In this document: positions 34,244 to 42,906 of the stretch, piece after piece | Numbering within the stretch: the first letter of the stretch is position 1 | Layout of the letters: every line of letters starts with the position of its first letter | Assembly (NCBI GenBank): GCA_050486225.1 | Contig: JBJHCV010000004.1 | Span: forward strand, 1-64,000 | DNA from: JBBDIX01 sp050486225 | GTDB lineage: Bacteria > Actinomycetota > Nitriliruptoria > Nitriliruptorales > Nitriliruptoraceae | DNA length: 64,000 nucleotides | Direction: 5' to 3' | The notes under the pieces: model-generated | What the model was told of the DNA's origin: nothing | What the model saw: the letters and a program-made list of their open reading frames with translations, nothing else | Database searches by the model: none | Translations under genes and position numbers: made by a program

Positions 34244-37194
34244 GACGGACCGGCAGGTGATCCGGCAGCGGTCCGCCTGCCGACGGGCCCGTCGATCGCG
34301 AACGCCTCGTTCGTGGGCTTGAGGGGACGGATGAGCCAGCGTGGACGCCGTTCAGCGTTCGGGGACACGACCGTCGCACTGCGCGTCCTCGCCAGCCAGT
34401 CGCGGTAGACCTCGCGCGATCGGTCGGTGTCCACCACGACGTCGCCGGCGCGGTCACCGGGCTGGGCCCGTACCACGCGCACCGCCTGGTGCCAGCAGTG
34501 CATGCCCGAGACCGGGTCGGGGTGCACGCCGAACGTCATGTTCTGGTGCACGCCGACGTCGGCCCACCAGATCCGCGACGTGTCCGGGTCCTCGCTGTCG
34601 AAGGCGCCGTGCGCACGCTCGGGACGCAACGCCCACCGCGACCCGTCGCGGTCCAGCGCCACCGTGGTGGTGTTGAGCCGGTGGCCGTGCTCGTGACCGC
34701 TCAGGCGCCAGCGCCCCATGTGGTGGCTGCACGCCACGACACCGGGACGGATGCCCTCGGTCACCCACGCCTTGACCACGAAGTGACCCAGTTCCGTCTC
34801 GACCCGCACGAGGTCGCCGGTGACGACCTGCAGGCCCGCGGCCTGGCTCGGGTGGATCCACAGCGGGTTCTGGTGGGAAAGTTCGTCCAGCCACTTGCTG
34901 TTCGCGCTGCGCGTGTGGATCTGGGTCGGCAGTCGGAACGTGGAGATCAGCGGGACCTGCCCGTCGTCGAGCCGAGACGGGTGGACGTGGCTCGGGATGT
35001 AGGTCGGCAGGGCGTACTCGCCCCAGCCCCAGTCGACCAGCGTCGACGACCAGAACTCGAGGCGGCCCGACGGGGTCGGGAACCCGCGGTGCACGGTGCC
35101 ATCGATCTCGACGCCGACCGCTCGCCGGCCCTCGGCGTCGGGGTCGGGTGCCGCCGTGGGCGCGAAGTTCACCTTCTCCGGGGCGGGGTCACGCGAGAAC
35201 ACGCGGCCGTGCGGGTCGACGGACACGTCGGAGGTAAGTTCGGCGGCCGGGACCACCTGCTCGTGCAGCGGGCCGATTCCCCGCGCGACCTCGAAGGACC
35301 CGTACCGACGCATGTACTCCAGCGGCGTGAGGTCCTCCTGGGCTGCCCGTTCGGGAAGGCCGGGGACCGAGTTGGAGAACATCCAGCCGTAGTACTCGTC
35401 GAGGGTGAGCTTCTCGCCCGGCCTCTCGCGGGACTCGAAGTAGGAGCGGATGCCCAGTTCCCCGTCCGGGTCGATGCGCCAGGACAGCTCGATCCAGAAC
35501 TCGTTCTCCTCCCACACCTCGCCGGGGTTGACCTGACGGGTGTCGGTGATCGTCTCGCCGAGGCGCTCGCGGGCGGCCCGCAGGACGGGCTGACGGAAGC
35601 TGATCCACTGCCCGTCGTACTGCTCGTAGCTGGTGATGTCGTGACGCTCGGACGACAGGCCCATCGGCAGCACGAGGTCGGCGAAGTAGGCGGTCTCGTT
35701 CCACGTCGGCGTCAGGGCCGCGTGCAGGCCGACCTTCGACTCGTCGGTGAGCATCTCGATCCAGCTGAACCCGTCGGGATTCGTCCACACGGGGTTGTAG
35801 ACCCGGGTGAAGTAGGTGTCGATGACTCCGCGTCCCTCGTCGAGGAAGTGCGGCAGCAGGAAGCTCATCTCGTTCTGCGCGAGCGGGTAGTCGAGCGGGT
35901 AGGTGAGCTCGTTCCACGCGGCCGGGTGCGGAGGCAGGTGGATCGGCTTCGCGACGAACTTGTTCCAGGCGTTCGGGTAGGTGGCCCCCGGCACCGCGAC
36001 CGCTCCCATCAGCGCGTTGAGCAGGAACAGGGTGCGCGACACCTGCCAGCCGCCCTCGTTGCCCGCCGCCGCCGACCGCCAGTTGTGGGTGGACAGGCGA
36101 GTGCCCGCCCCGGCGACGATCTCCGCCACCTCGGCGATCACGGCCGCGTCGACCCCGGACTCGGACGCGGCGAACTCGAACGTGTAGTCGGCGTACAGCG
36201 TCCGCAGGATCTCCTCGAAGCGTTCGAACGTCGGCTCCACACCGGGGTGCTCTGCCGTCAGGTACTCGTGCCAGTTCCACCAGCGACGGACGAACTCCCG
36301 GTCGAAGCGGCCGGTCTGGATCAGGTGGTTCGCGATGGCCAGGCAGATCGCCGGTTCACTGCCCGGGTAGGGGGCCAGCCAGTGGGACGCGTGCGTCGCG
36401 GTGTTCGACAGGCGGACGTCGAGGACGATGACCTTCGCCCCGTTCTCGCGGGCCTCGATGATGCGCTGGGCGTGCGGGTTGAAGTAGTGCCCGGTCTCCA
36501 GGTGCGACGAGATGAGCAGGATCACGTCGGCGTTGGCGTGGTCCGGGCTCGGACGGTCGATGCCCATCCAGAACTGGAACCCGGCGCGCCCACCGGACGA
36601 GCACACGTTGGTGTGCGAGTTGTGGCCGTCGATCCCCCAGGCACCGAGCACCCGTTCGGTGAACCCGTCCTCGCCGGGCCGACCGACGTGGTACATGACC
36701 TCGTTGGCGCGTTCCTCGACGATCGCGGCGCGGATGCGCGCAGCGAGGGTGTCGAGGGCGTCGTCCCAGCCGATCCGTTCCCACTGCCCGGCGCCACGTT
36801 CCCCGACCCGTCGCATGGGGTGGAGGATGCGGTCGGGGTCGGTGACCTGGTTGATGACGGCCGGCCCCTTGGCACAGTTGCGTCCACGCGACCCGGGCGA
36901 CTCGGGGTTGCCCTCGAACTTGCGGACCTGCAGGGACTCGCGGTCGACGTACGCGAGCAGTCCGCAGGCCGACTCGCAGTTGAAGCAGGTCGTGGGCACG
37001 AGCATGAAGTGCTTCTCGACCCGGCGGGGCCACGATCGGCTGTCGAGTTCCACCCAGTCGTCCCAGCGTTCCTTCGGGGGGAAGTGGGCCAGGTCGATGC
37101 GTGACGGTCCCGGGTAGAACGTCTCGCCTCGTGCCTCGGTGTCCCGCCGGGCGGCGCTGACCCGCTCGGCCAGTTCGTCGAGGTGCTTGGTCAT
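34240..37194 (-). CDS. Mo-bisMGD oxidoreductase catalytic subunit (DMSO-reductase superfamily, candidate SoeA)
   Basis: 984 residues. An N-terminal [4Fe-4S] motif C70-x2-C73-x3-C77-x29-C107 is followed by GNPESPGSRGRNCAKG and the molybdopterin domains; the likely Mo ligand is Cys198 in TNVCSSGG; the C-terminal dinucleotide-binding domain (about 720-900) closes the protein. There is no twin-arginine signal, so the enzyme is cytoplasmic. Its operon partner is a fused Fe-S/NrfD membrane protein, so electrons pass to or from the quinone pool. The best fit is a sulfite dehydrogenase like SoeA, given suyAB and a SulP transporter in the same regulon. Other members (thiosulfate or polysulfide reductase, formate dehydrogenase) cannot be excluded. 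Confidence 0.8.
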   Translation of the reverse strand: MTKHLDELAERVSAARRDTEARGETFYPGPSRIDLAHFPPKERWDDWVELDSRSWPRRVEKHFMLVPTTCFNCESACGLLAYVDRESLQVRKFEGNPESPGSRGRNCAKGPAVINQVTDPDRILHPMRRVGERGAGQWERIGWDDALDTLAARIRAAIVEERANEVMYHVGRPGEDGFTERVLGAWGIDGHNSHTNVCSSGGRAGFQFWMGIDRPSPDHANADVILLISSHLETGHYFNPHAQRIIEARENGAKVIVLDVRLSNTATHASHWLAPYPGSEPAICLAIANHLIQTGRFDREFVRRWWNWHEYLTAEHPGVEPTFERFEEILRTLYADYTFEFAASESGVDAAVIAEVAEIVAGAGTRLSTHNWRSAAAGNEGGWQVSRTLFLLNALMGAVAVPGATYPNAWNKFVAKPIHLPPHPAAWNELTYPLDYPLAQNEMSFLLPHFLDEGRGVIDTYFTRVYNPVWTNPDGFSWIEMLTDESKVGLHAALTPTWNETAYFADLVLPMGLSSERHDITSYEQYDGQWISFRQPVLRAARERLGETITDTRQVNPGEVWEENEFWIELSWRIDPDGELGIRSYFESRERPGEKLTLDEYYGWMFSNSVPGLPERAAQEDLTPLEYMRRYGSFEVARGIGPLHEQVVPAAELTSDVSVDPHGRVFSRDPAPEKVNFAPTAAPDPDAEGRRAVGVEIDGTVHRGFPTPSGRLEFWSSTLVDWGWGEYALPTYIPSHVHPSRLDDGQVPLISTFRLPTQIHTRSANSKWLDELSHQNPLWIHPSQAAGLQVVTGDLVRVETELGHFVVKAWVTEGIRPGVVACSHHMGRWRLSGHEHGHRLNTTTVALDRDGSRWALRPERAHGAFDSEDPDTSRIWWADVGVHQNMTFGVHPDPVSGMHCWHQAVRVVRAQPGDRAGDVVVDTDRSREVYRDWLARTRSATVVSPNAERRPRWLIRPLKPTNEAFAIDGPVGRRTAAGSPAGPS

Positions 37195-37233
37195 CGGCTC
37201 ACTCCTGGTGCGTGCGCGATCTGCCCGAGGCGA

Positions 37234-38805
37234 TCAGGCGAGGGGGACGGACTGGCCGGCCTGGACGTAGGCGTGCTCGAAGGCGAGCAGGCCACCGAGT
37301 GCCACGAGCGCACCGACGACCGGGGCCACCGGCGTGAGCAGAGCCAGGAGGGTCAGCCCGATGGAGGCCCAGAAGAACTGCCCGAGGCGTCCCGACACGA
37401 GGTTGTGCGCGGCCATCCGTGCGTGCGCCGTCGGATGCGGCAGCGTCAGTTCACCGAGCACCAGCAGCAGATGCGTGGCGGCGGCCCCGACCACGATCCA
37501 CGTGAGCAGGGGTACGACGTCGGGTTCGACGACGACGGCGAGCAGGATCCCCGTGGAGGCACCGGCAAGGGCGGCCTGCACGGCCATGTGGGGCACGAGC
37601 AGGGGGTTCTGCCACAGGTCGCGCGCCTTGGCCTGCGCGAACAGGAACGCGGTGTACACCGCGGCCATCACGGCGGCGGGGATCCCGATCGCCGCGATCA
37701 CCCGCAGCGCGGTCGTGGCGCCGAGCAGTCCCGCGACGAAGTGGCCCGCAAGGACCAGGGCGTACACCGCGAGGATCACCCCGCCACGCACGAGCCAGCT
37801 TCGCCACTGTGGCCGGGTCAGGATGAACAGGAAGCGGCCGGGGTGCTCCAGGTCCCAGATGAGCACCGCTGCGGTCGCGGCGAGCAGGGCCCCGGCCGCG
37901 ACCGGCGTGGCGATCGCCCACAGGGCGCTGTCGGCGGCGAGCGCGCCGACGAGGACCAGCACGGCGAGCACACCGAACAGCCCGGCAGAGATCGACTTCG
38001 TCCACGTGTACAGGCCGACCCGCCAGTCCCACGGGATGCTGTGCGCCGTGTCGTACGCGAGGATCGCCGCGGCCGACGACGAGCCGCGCGTACCTGCGGG
38101 CACGCCCGCGTTCATGTGGTGGCCGTCCTCGGGCACCTGCTGGGCCCACGCGAAGATGTCGCCCGTGGGTCGCTGGGCGGCGAGCGGGTCGAGCGTCGAC
38201 GAGTGCGCACCTCGGTAGAACAGCTTGGGCTTCGTGTCCTTCTCGGGGCGACGGACCTGCACCGACTCGCGGCCCACGGTCTGGGCGACCTTGGAGTCGG
38301 GGTCGTTGAGGTCACCCACCAGGATCGCCTCGACGGGGCACACCACGGAGCACGCCGGTTCGAGTCCGACGTCGATACGGTGCGCACAGAAGTTGCACTT
38401 CTCCGCGGAGTGGTCCTCCGGGTTGATGAAGATGGCGTCGTACGGGCAGGCGGCGATGCACGCCTTGCAGCCGATGCACGCCTGCTTGTCGAAGTCCACG
38501 ATCCCGTCGTCGCGCGAGAACATCGCGCTCGTGGGGCAGGCGGTCACGCAGGGGGCGTCCACGCACTGGTTGCAGCGCGTCACCTGGAAGTTGCGCCGCA
38601 CACTGGGGAAGGTGCCCACGTCCACCGACTTGACGTAGGTGCGCGACACCGACAGTGGCACCTCGTTCTCGGACTTGCACGCGGTGGTGCAGGCGTGACA
38701 TCCGATGCAGCGCGACTGGTCGATGATCTTCGCCCAGCGCGGCTGGTTGTCTCCCGAGGCGTCGCTCGGCGCGACCATCGGCAGTGGTGTCCCGACCTCG
38801 ACCAT
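37234..38805 (-). CDS. fused four-cluster ferredoxin and NrfD-type membrane anchor (SoeBC/PsrBC-like)
   Basis: 523 residues from the ATG at 38805, which has GGGAGG 5 nt upstream; an ATG at 38889 would add 28 poorly conserved-looking residues. Residues 24-160 hold sixteen cysteines in four [4Fe-4S] sets (C33/36/39/43, C78/81/86/90, C110/113/116/120, C137/140/152/156). Residues about 275-520 form some eight membrane helices of the NrfD/PsrC family, the quinone-reacting anchor. In most organisms the electron-transfer and anchor subunits are separate genes. It is the first gene of the operon FeS/NrfD - Mo subunit - chaperone - SulP, with a LacI-type operator upstream. Confidence 0.85.
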   Translation of the reverse strand: MVEVGTPLPMVAPSDASGDNQPRWAKIIDQSRCIGCHACTTACKSENEVPLSVSRTYVKSVDVGTFPSVRRNFQVTRCNQCVDAPCVTACPTSAMFSRDDGIVDFDKQACIGCKACIAACPYDAIFINPEDHSAEKCNFCAHRIDVGLEPACSVVCPVEAILVGDLNDPDSKVAQTVGRESVQVRRPEKDTKPKLFYRGAHSSTLDPLAAQRPTGDIFAWAQQVPEDGHHMNAGVPAGTRGSSSAAAILAYDTAHSIPWDWRVGLYTWTKSISAGLFGVLAVLVLVGALAADSALWAIATPVAAGALLAATAAVLIWDLEHPGRFLFILTRPQWRSWLVRGGVILAVYALVLAGHFVAGLLGATTALRVIAAIGIPAAVMAAVYTAFLFAQAKARDLWQNPLLVPHMAVQAALAGASTGILLAVVVEPDVVPLLTWIVVGAAATHLLLVLGELTLPHPTAHARMAAHNLVSGRLGQFFWASIGLTLLALLTPVAPVVGALVALGGLLAFEHAYVQAGQSVPLA

Positions 38806-38913
38806 CCCGTCCTCCCGGCGCAGCGTCGACGGCGACGCCAGCACCGAACGAGGCGCGGACGTCGCTTGGGTGGCGGGGGTCACGCCCATCGCGTCGACAC
38901 CCGCCCGCGGCTG

Positions 38914-38943
38914 ACGGTAGACCGTCGACGCCTCCCCCGGCAA
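38914..38943 (-). promoter_or_regulatory. candidate promoter of the Mo-enzyme operon
   Basis: Minus strand: -35 TTGCCG (38943-38938), 18-nt spacer, -10 TACCGT (38919-38914). It lies just downstream of the CAAACGTTTG operator on that strand. Moderate match; the transcript would carry a leader of about 100 nt to the preferred ATG. Confidence 0.4.
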
Positions 38944-38961
38944 ACACCGCCCGGCGCTCGG

Positions 38962-38971
38962 CAAACGTTTG
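38962..38971. promoter_or_regulatory. LacI-type operator 1 (CAAACGTTTG)
   Basis: A perfect 10-bp palindrome with the central CG typical of LacI-family sites, flanked as ggCAAACGTTTGgg. The same decamer occurs at 42858 and 55923. It lies in the 383 nt between the Fe-S/NrfD gene and the divergent beta-propeller gene and could control both. Apart from this site and the candidate promoter I see nothing else in this gap but a small CACGGT/ACCGTG hairpin near 39053-39068. Confidence 0.75.
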
Positions 38972-39188
38972 GGGTCCTCGGCCGGAACCCGGCCCAACCT
39001 TCAGTCCCGCGGTGGCCCACCTACCACACCGTCCCCGAGGTCGCAGCCACCCACGGTTCCCACCGTGAGAACTGCTCGGGCACGGCGATCTCCGGCGGCT
39101 TCGTAGCGTCACGAGCGTCGACCCTGTCAACGGGCCACCTGCCACGCACCCACCTGCCCACGTCCCGACCCCAGAGGACGCACCCGCC

Positions 39189-40472
39189 ATGCCCATCACA
39201 CTTCGCCGCCTGCCCGCTGTCGCGTTCGTCGTCGCACTCGTGCTCGTCGCAGGCGTCACCTTCGCGCTCACCGGCAGCGCGCCAACCAGCCACGAGGTCT
39301 GGTCCCTCGACCAGGGAACCGACCGCATCCATGTGTACGACGCCGACCACGAGCAGGTCGCCGTCATCGACCTGAGTCCCGCTGCGCTCCGGGCCGTCGA
39401 GCCGGGATTCGACCCCGAGGCAGGGCGCACCGTGCCTCACATGGTCGACTTCGACTCGCAGGGCCGTTACGCATTCGTCGCCGCGACCGCCGGTGCCGCC
39501 ACGATCGTGATCGACGCCGTCGAACGCCGCGTCGTCGCCGTGCTGGCCACGGGAGGTGGAAGCCACATGGCGGCGGTCACCCCGGACGACCGTGCCGTCT
39601 GGGTGGCGGCGATCGGTGCCCGGCAGCTCGTGGAGATCCCACTGGACCTCGACGCCGACGTACCCGCCTTCACGATCGGACGGACCGTCGACGTCGAGGA
39701 CCTGCTCGCCGGGACCGGTCACGACTGGCCGTCGTACTCGCCGGTGTGTCACGACTACGACGTCGAGGGGCGAGCGTGGGTGACGCTTGGACCCGGCATC
39801 GATCAGGGCGGGCTGTTCGTGTTCGACCCGACAACCGCCGAGGTCGTCCACGCCTGGGACCCGACCGAGGTCCGCGCCAACTGCGGGATCGGATTCACCG
39901 CGGACCACTCGCGGGCCGTGGCCAACTGGTCCGGCACCTTCGGTGCCGACGTCGACGACGGCGAGGGCGAGTGGTACGTGTTCGACACGTCGTCGTTCGA
40001 CCGGCTCCAGACCGCCTCGTCGGGAGGCGTGGACGCACACGGGATTCGCCTCACACCTGACGGTGACCGCTTCTGGCAGGTCAACCGCGGGACCGGCGAC
40101 GGCCAGGTCATCGACGCGACCACATTCGAGGTGATCGACGCGCTCGACGCCGGAGACACTCCCGACATCCTCGACTTCTCACCCGACGGACGGTTCGCCT
40201 ACATCACCCAGCGGGGCCCCAACCCGCTGTCCGGCGACCCGCACGTCGCCGTGGGGTCCCGGCCCGGACTGCTGGTGGTCGACGTCGCCACCGGCGAGCA
40301 CGTCACACGTCTGGAACCGGCCACGGTCACCGGCGCCGAGGGTGTCGTGCTCAACGACGTCCACGGTGTCGGGGTGCGCCGCACCACCGGAGACGAACGC
40401 GTGGTGGTCGCTGCGCCGCTGTTCGCGGCGGATACGACGCCCCTGGCGTTCACCTGCCATCTCCAGGTGTGA
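39189..40472 (+). CDS. membrane-anchored or secreted beta-propeller protein (YncE-like)
   Basis: 427 residues. The N-terminus (VAFVVALVLVAGVTFALTG, about 10-28) is a signal peptide or anchor; the rest is a seven-bladed propeller of the YVTN/cytochrome-d1-heme-like type, with repeats such as GRYAFVAATAGAATIVIDAVERRVVAVL, DRAVWVAAIGARQLVEIPL and GRFAYITQRG. The function of such propellers is often metal or ligand binding or electron transfer. Divergent from the Mo-enzyme operon with a LacI-type operator between, so it may be part of the same response. Confidence 0.7.
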   Translation: MPITLRRLPAVAFVVALVLVAGVTFALTGSAPTSHEVWSLDQGTDRIHVYDADHEQVAVIDLSPAALRAVEPGFDPEAGRTVPHMVDFDSQGRYAFVAATAGAATIVIDAVERRVVAVLATGGGSHMAAVTPDDRAVWVAAIGARQLVEIPLDLDADVPAFTIGRTVDVEDLLAGTGHDWPSYSPVCHDYDVEGRAWVTLGPGIDQGGLFVFDPTTAEVVHAWDPTEVRANCGIGFTADHSRAVANWSGTFGADVDDGEGEWYVFDTSSFDRLQTASSGGVDAHGIRLTPDGDRFWQVNRGTGDGQVIDATTFEVIDALDAGDTPDILDFSPDGRFAYITQRGPNPLSGDPHVAVGSRPGLLVVDVATGEHVTRLEPATVTGAEGVVLNDVHGVGVRRTTGDERVVVAAPLFAADTTPLAFTCHLQV

Positions 40473-40573
40473 GGGCGTGACCGTGTCGCCGGTCGTCGGT
40501 CCAGCCCCTGGGGCACGGGAGGCAGGAGTGGGTACCCACTAGCCTGCATCGTCCTCCACACGACGGGATCGAC

Positions 40574-41833
40574 GTGACCGACGCACCGCCGACCTCCTGC
40601 CTCTCGCACCTGGTGGGTTCCGAGTCTGGCGAGCGGTACGACGCCGACGCGCTCCATCGCCTCGACCCGGCAGACGACCGGCCCCTGCTCGCGGTCTACG
40701 ACCTCGACGGTGCCGCGCGCACGCTGTCGCGCGCCTCGATCGCGCAGCGACCCCGGGGGCTGTGGCGCTGGCGCGAGATCCTCCCCGTGCGGGATCCCGG
40801 GTACGTCGTGGACCTCGGAGAGGGAGACACCCCCCTCGTGTTCCCCCGGCGCCTGGCCACCGCGATGGACCTGCCCGGTCTGCGGGTGAAGGCCGAGGGC
40901 GGCAACCCGACGGGTTCGTTCAAGGCACGGGGGATGACCGCGGCGGTCTCACGCAACCACGAGCTCGGCGCGGAGGCGTTCATCGCACCGTCGGCGGGCA
41001 ATGCAGCCGGTGCACTGGCGGCGTACGCGGCGGCGGCCGGCGTGCCTGCAACCGTCCTGATGCCGACCGACGCGCCGATGGCCAACCAGGTCGAGGCCGT
41101 GGTGTGCGGCGCGACCCTCGTGCTCGTCGACGGTCTCATCGACGACTGCGGGCGCTATTCCGCGGCGATCGCCGCGCGCACCGGAGCCTTCGACGTGTCG
41201 ACGCTCAAGGAGCCCTACCGCGTCGAGGGCAAGAAGACGATGGGGCTCGAGCTCGCCCAGCACTACGACTGGCGACTGCCCGACGTGGTCGTGTACCCGA
41301 CCGGTGGCGGCACCGGGATGGTCGGCATGTGGAAGGCCTTCGAGGAACTCGAACGGCTCGGGATGATCGGCTCCGAGCGCCCCCGCATGGTCAGCGTCCA
41401 GGCGGCGGGATGCGCCCCGATCGTTCGCGCATTCGACGAGGGCGCCCGCCGCGCGACGCGCTGGGAGGGCGCACACACGCGAGCGGGGGGCCTACGAGTG
41501 CCCGCAGCCGTCGGCGACACGCTCGTGCTCGACGCACTGCGAGAGTCGGGCGGCACCGCCGTCGCCGTCGACGAGGCCGACATCGACCACACCCAGCAGT
41601 TCGCGGGCCGTCACGGAGCCGGCTACGTCAGCCCGGAGACCGCGGCCGCGATCGCCGCGACCGCGCAACTACGCTCCGAGGGATGGATCGGCCGCGACGA
41701 GCAGGTCGTCGTGTTCGACACGGGCATCGGGGCCAAGTACCCGCCTCCGCCGTGTCCCCCGGCGCTGTTGACGATCGACGCGACCCGAGACGATCCCGAG
41801 GAGGTGGCCGAACGAGTTGCGGCGAGCCGGTGA
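40574..41833 (+). CDS. threonine synthase-like PLP enzyme
   Basis: 419-residue fold type II PLP enzyme. The Schiff-base lysine is in NPTGSFKARGM (about residue 117), PLP phosphate loop in PTGGGTGMVG (about 241-250), and SAGNAAGALAAYAAAAG near 138-154. It resembles threonine synthase most closely, but relatives include cysteate synthase and diaminopropionate ammonia-lyases, so in a catabolic, possibly sulfonate-related, neighbourhood the substrate may be different from phosphohomoserine. It is separated from the FAH-family gene by 79 nt on the same strand. Confidence 0.75.
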   Translation: MTDAPPTSCLSHLVGSESGERYDADALHRLDPADDRPLLAVYDLDGAARTLSRASIAQRPRGLWRWREILPVRDPGYVVDLGEGDTPLVFPRRLATAMDLPGLRVKAEGGNPTGSFKARGMTAAVSRNHELGAEAFIAPSAGNAAGALAAYAAAAGVPATVLMPTDAPMANQVEAVVCGATLVLVDGLIDDCGRYSAAIAARTGAFDVSTLKEPYRVEGKKTMGLELAQHYDWRLPDVVVYPTGGGTGMVGMWKAFEELERLGMIGSERPRMVSVQAAGCAPIVRAFDEGARRATRWEGAHTRAGGLRVPAAVGDTLVLDALRESGGTAVAVDEADIDHTQQFAGRHGAGYVSPETAAAIAATAQLRSEGWIGRDEQVVVFDTGIGAKYPPPPCPPALLTIDATRDDPEEVAERVAASR

Positions 41834-41912
41834 GACCCGGCATCGTTCACGGCACGAGGCAGCCGCCCACCCAGCATCCACCCGACACGACGTCCACCAG
41901 AGAGGCACCCGC

Positions 41913-42725
41913 ATGAAGTACGCAACCGTCCGCACCGACGGCACGACCCGAGGCGCCGTCGTCGAGGGCGACGAACTCGTCCTGGTCGACCATCTCGACG
42001 CGGCTGCTGCCGCAGCCGCCGGAGCGACCGCAACCGGTGGCACGCGCATCGCGCTCGCCGACGCCGACCTCGCGTCGCCCTCCGTCGCGCCGCCCAAGAT
42101 CATCTGTGTCGGACTCAACTACGCCTCGCACATCCTGGAGATGGGCCAGCAGCTGCCGAAGCACCCGACCCTGTTCGCCAAGTTCACCCGCGCGATGATC
42201 GGCCCGTACGACGACATCGTCCTGCCGAAGGTCAGCGAACAGGCCGACTGGGAGGGAGAACTCGCCGCGGTCATCACGCGTGAGGCTCGCCACGTCACCC
42301 CGGAACAGGCTCGCGACGCCATCGGTGGCTACACGATCCTCAACGACGTGAGCATCCGCGACTTCCAGAAGCGCACCCTGCAGTGGCTGTCGGGCAAGAC
42401 GTTCGAGCGCTCGACGCCGGTCGGCCCGTTCCTGGTGACTCCTGACGAGGTCGACCACGCGGCCGACCTCGAGGTCCGCGTGCAGGTCGACGACGAGGTC
42501 ATGCAGGTCGGGCGCACCTCGGACCTGGTGTTCGACGCCGCACACACGGTGTCCATCATCAGCGAGATCATCACCCTCGAACCCGGCGACATCATCGCGA
42601 CCGGGACACCCGGCGGCGTGGGCATGGCCCGTGACCCCGAGGTGTACCTGCGAGACGGTCAGGTCGTCCGCACGTCCATCGAGGGCATCGGCGAACTCGT
42701 CAACACCTGTGTCAGGGAACGGTGA
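41913..42725 (+). CDS. fumarylacetoacetate hydrolase family protein
   Basis: 270 residues with the FAH C-terminal domain: ICVGLNYASHILEMG, the metal-binding Glu in DWEGELAAVI (about residues 113-118), NDVSIRDFQKRTLQW and IITLEPGDIIATGTPGGVG. Family members are metal-dependent hydrolases, decarboxylases or isomerases of beta-diketo or oxo acids, for example in homoprotocatechuate or deoxy-sugar-acid breakdown. The exact substrate is unknown. It lies upstream of the operator-controlled 2-hydroxyacid dehydrogenase operon. Confidence 0.85.
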   Translation: MKYATVRTDGTTRGAVVEGDELVLVDHLDAAAAAAAGATATGGTRIALADADLASPSVAPPKIICVGLNYASHILEMGQQLPKHPTLFAKFTRAMIGPYDDIVLPKVSEQADWEGELAAVITREARHVTPEQARDAIGGYTILNDVSIRDFQKRTLQWLSGKTFERSTPVGPFLVTPDEVDHAADLEVRVQVDDEVMQVGRTSDLVFDAAHTVSIISEIITLEPGDIIATGTPGGVGMARDPEVYLRDGQVVRTSIEGIGELVNTCVRER

Positions 42726-42849
42726 CGACCCGATGAACGCCGCTGGGCCGGTCGACAGGGCGCACCACGGCCGGCTCAGCGGTTTCGATGCGTCTCGATC
42801 ACTCTCCCTGCCTCTCCACCCGGAATCGGGCGCGGCGCTGCGGGTCGGG

Positions 42850-42878
42850 TTGTATCGCAAACGTTTGTGGTCTACGGT
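42850..42878 (+). promoter_or_regulatory. promoter with LacI-type operator 2 in the spacer
   Basis: -35 TTGTAT (42850-42855), 17-nt spacer, -10 TACGGT (42873-42878). The palindrome CAAACGTTTG occupies 42858-42867, wholly inside the spacer, so a bound repressor would block RNA polymerase directly. The dehydrogenase start is 28 nt downstream of the -10 box. Confidence 0.75.
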
Positions 42879-42906
42879 TCGACGTGGACCCGGAGGGTGG
42901 TGAACG

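Noticed and set aside
34489..37104. 871-codon plus-strand frame opposite the Mo subunit
   Set aside because: Shadow of a clearly conserved Mo-bisMGD enzyme; low-complexity composition.
38941..38945. CAAAC near 38941 as a second half operator
   Set aside because: Only one half-site (CGGCAAAC) is present, without the inverted arm.
40574..41833. Calling the PLP enzyme thrC outright
   Set aside because: It is outside a thrA/thrB context and in a catabolic neighbourhood, so only family level is given.
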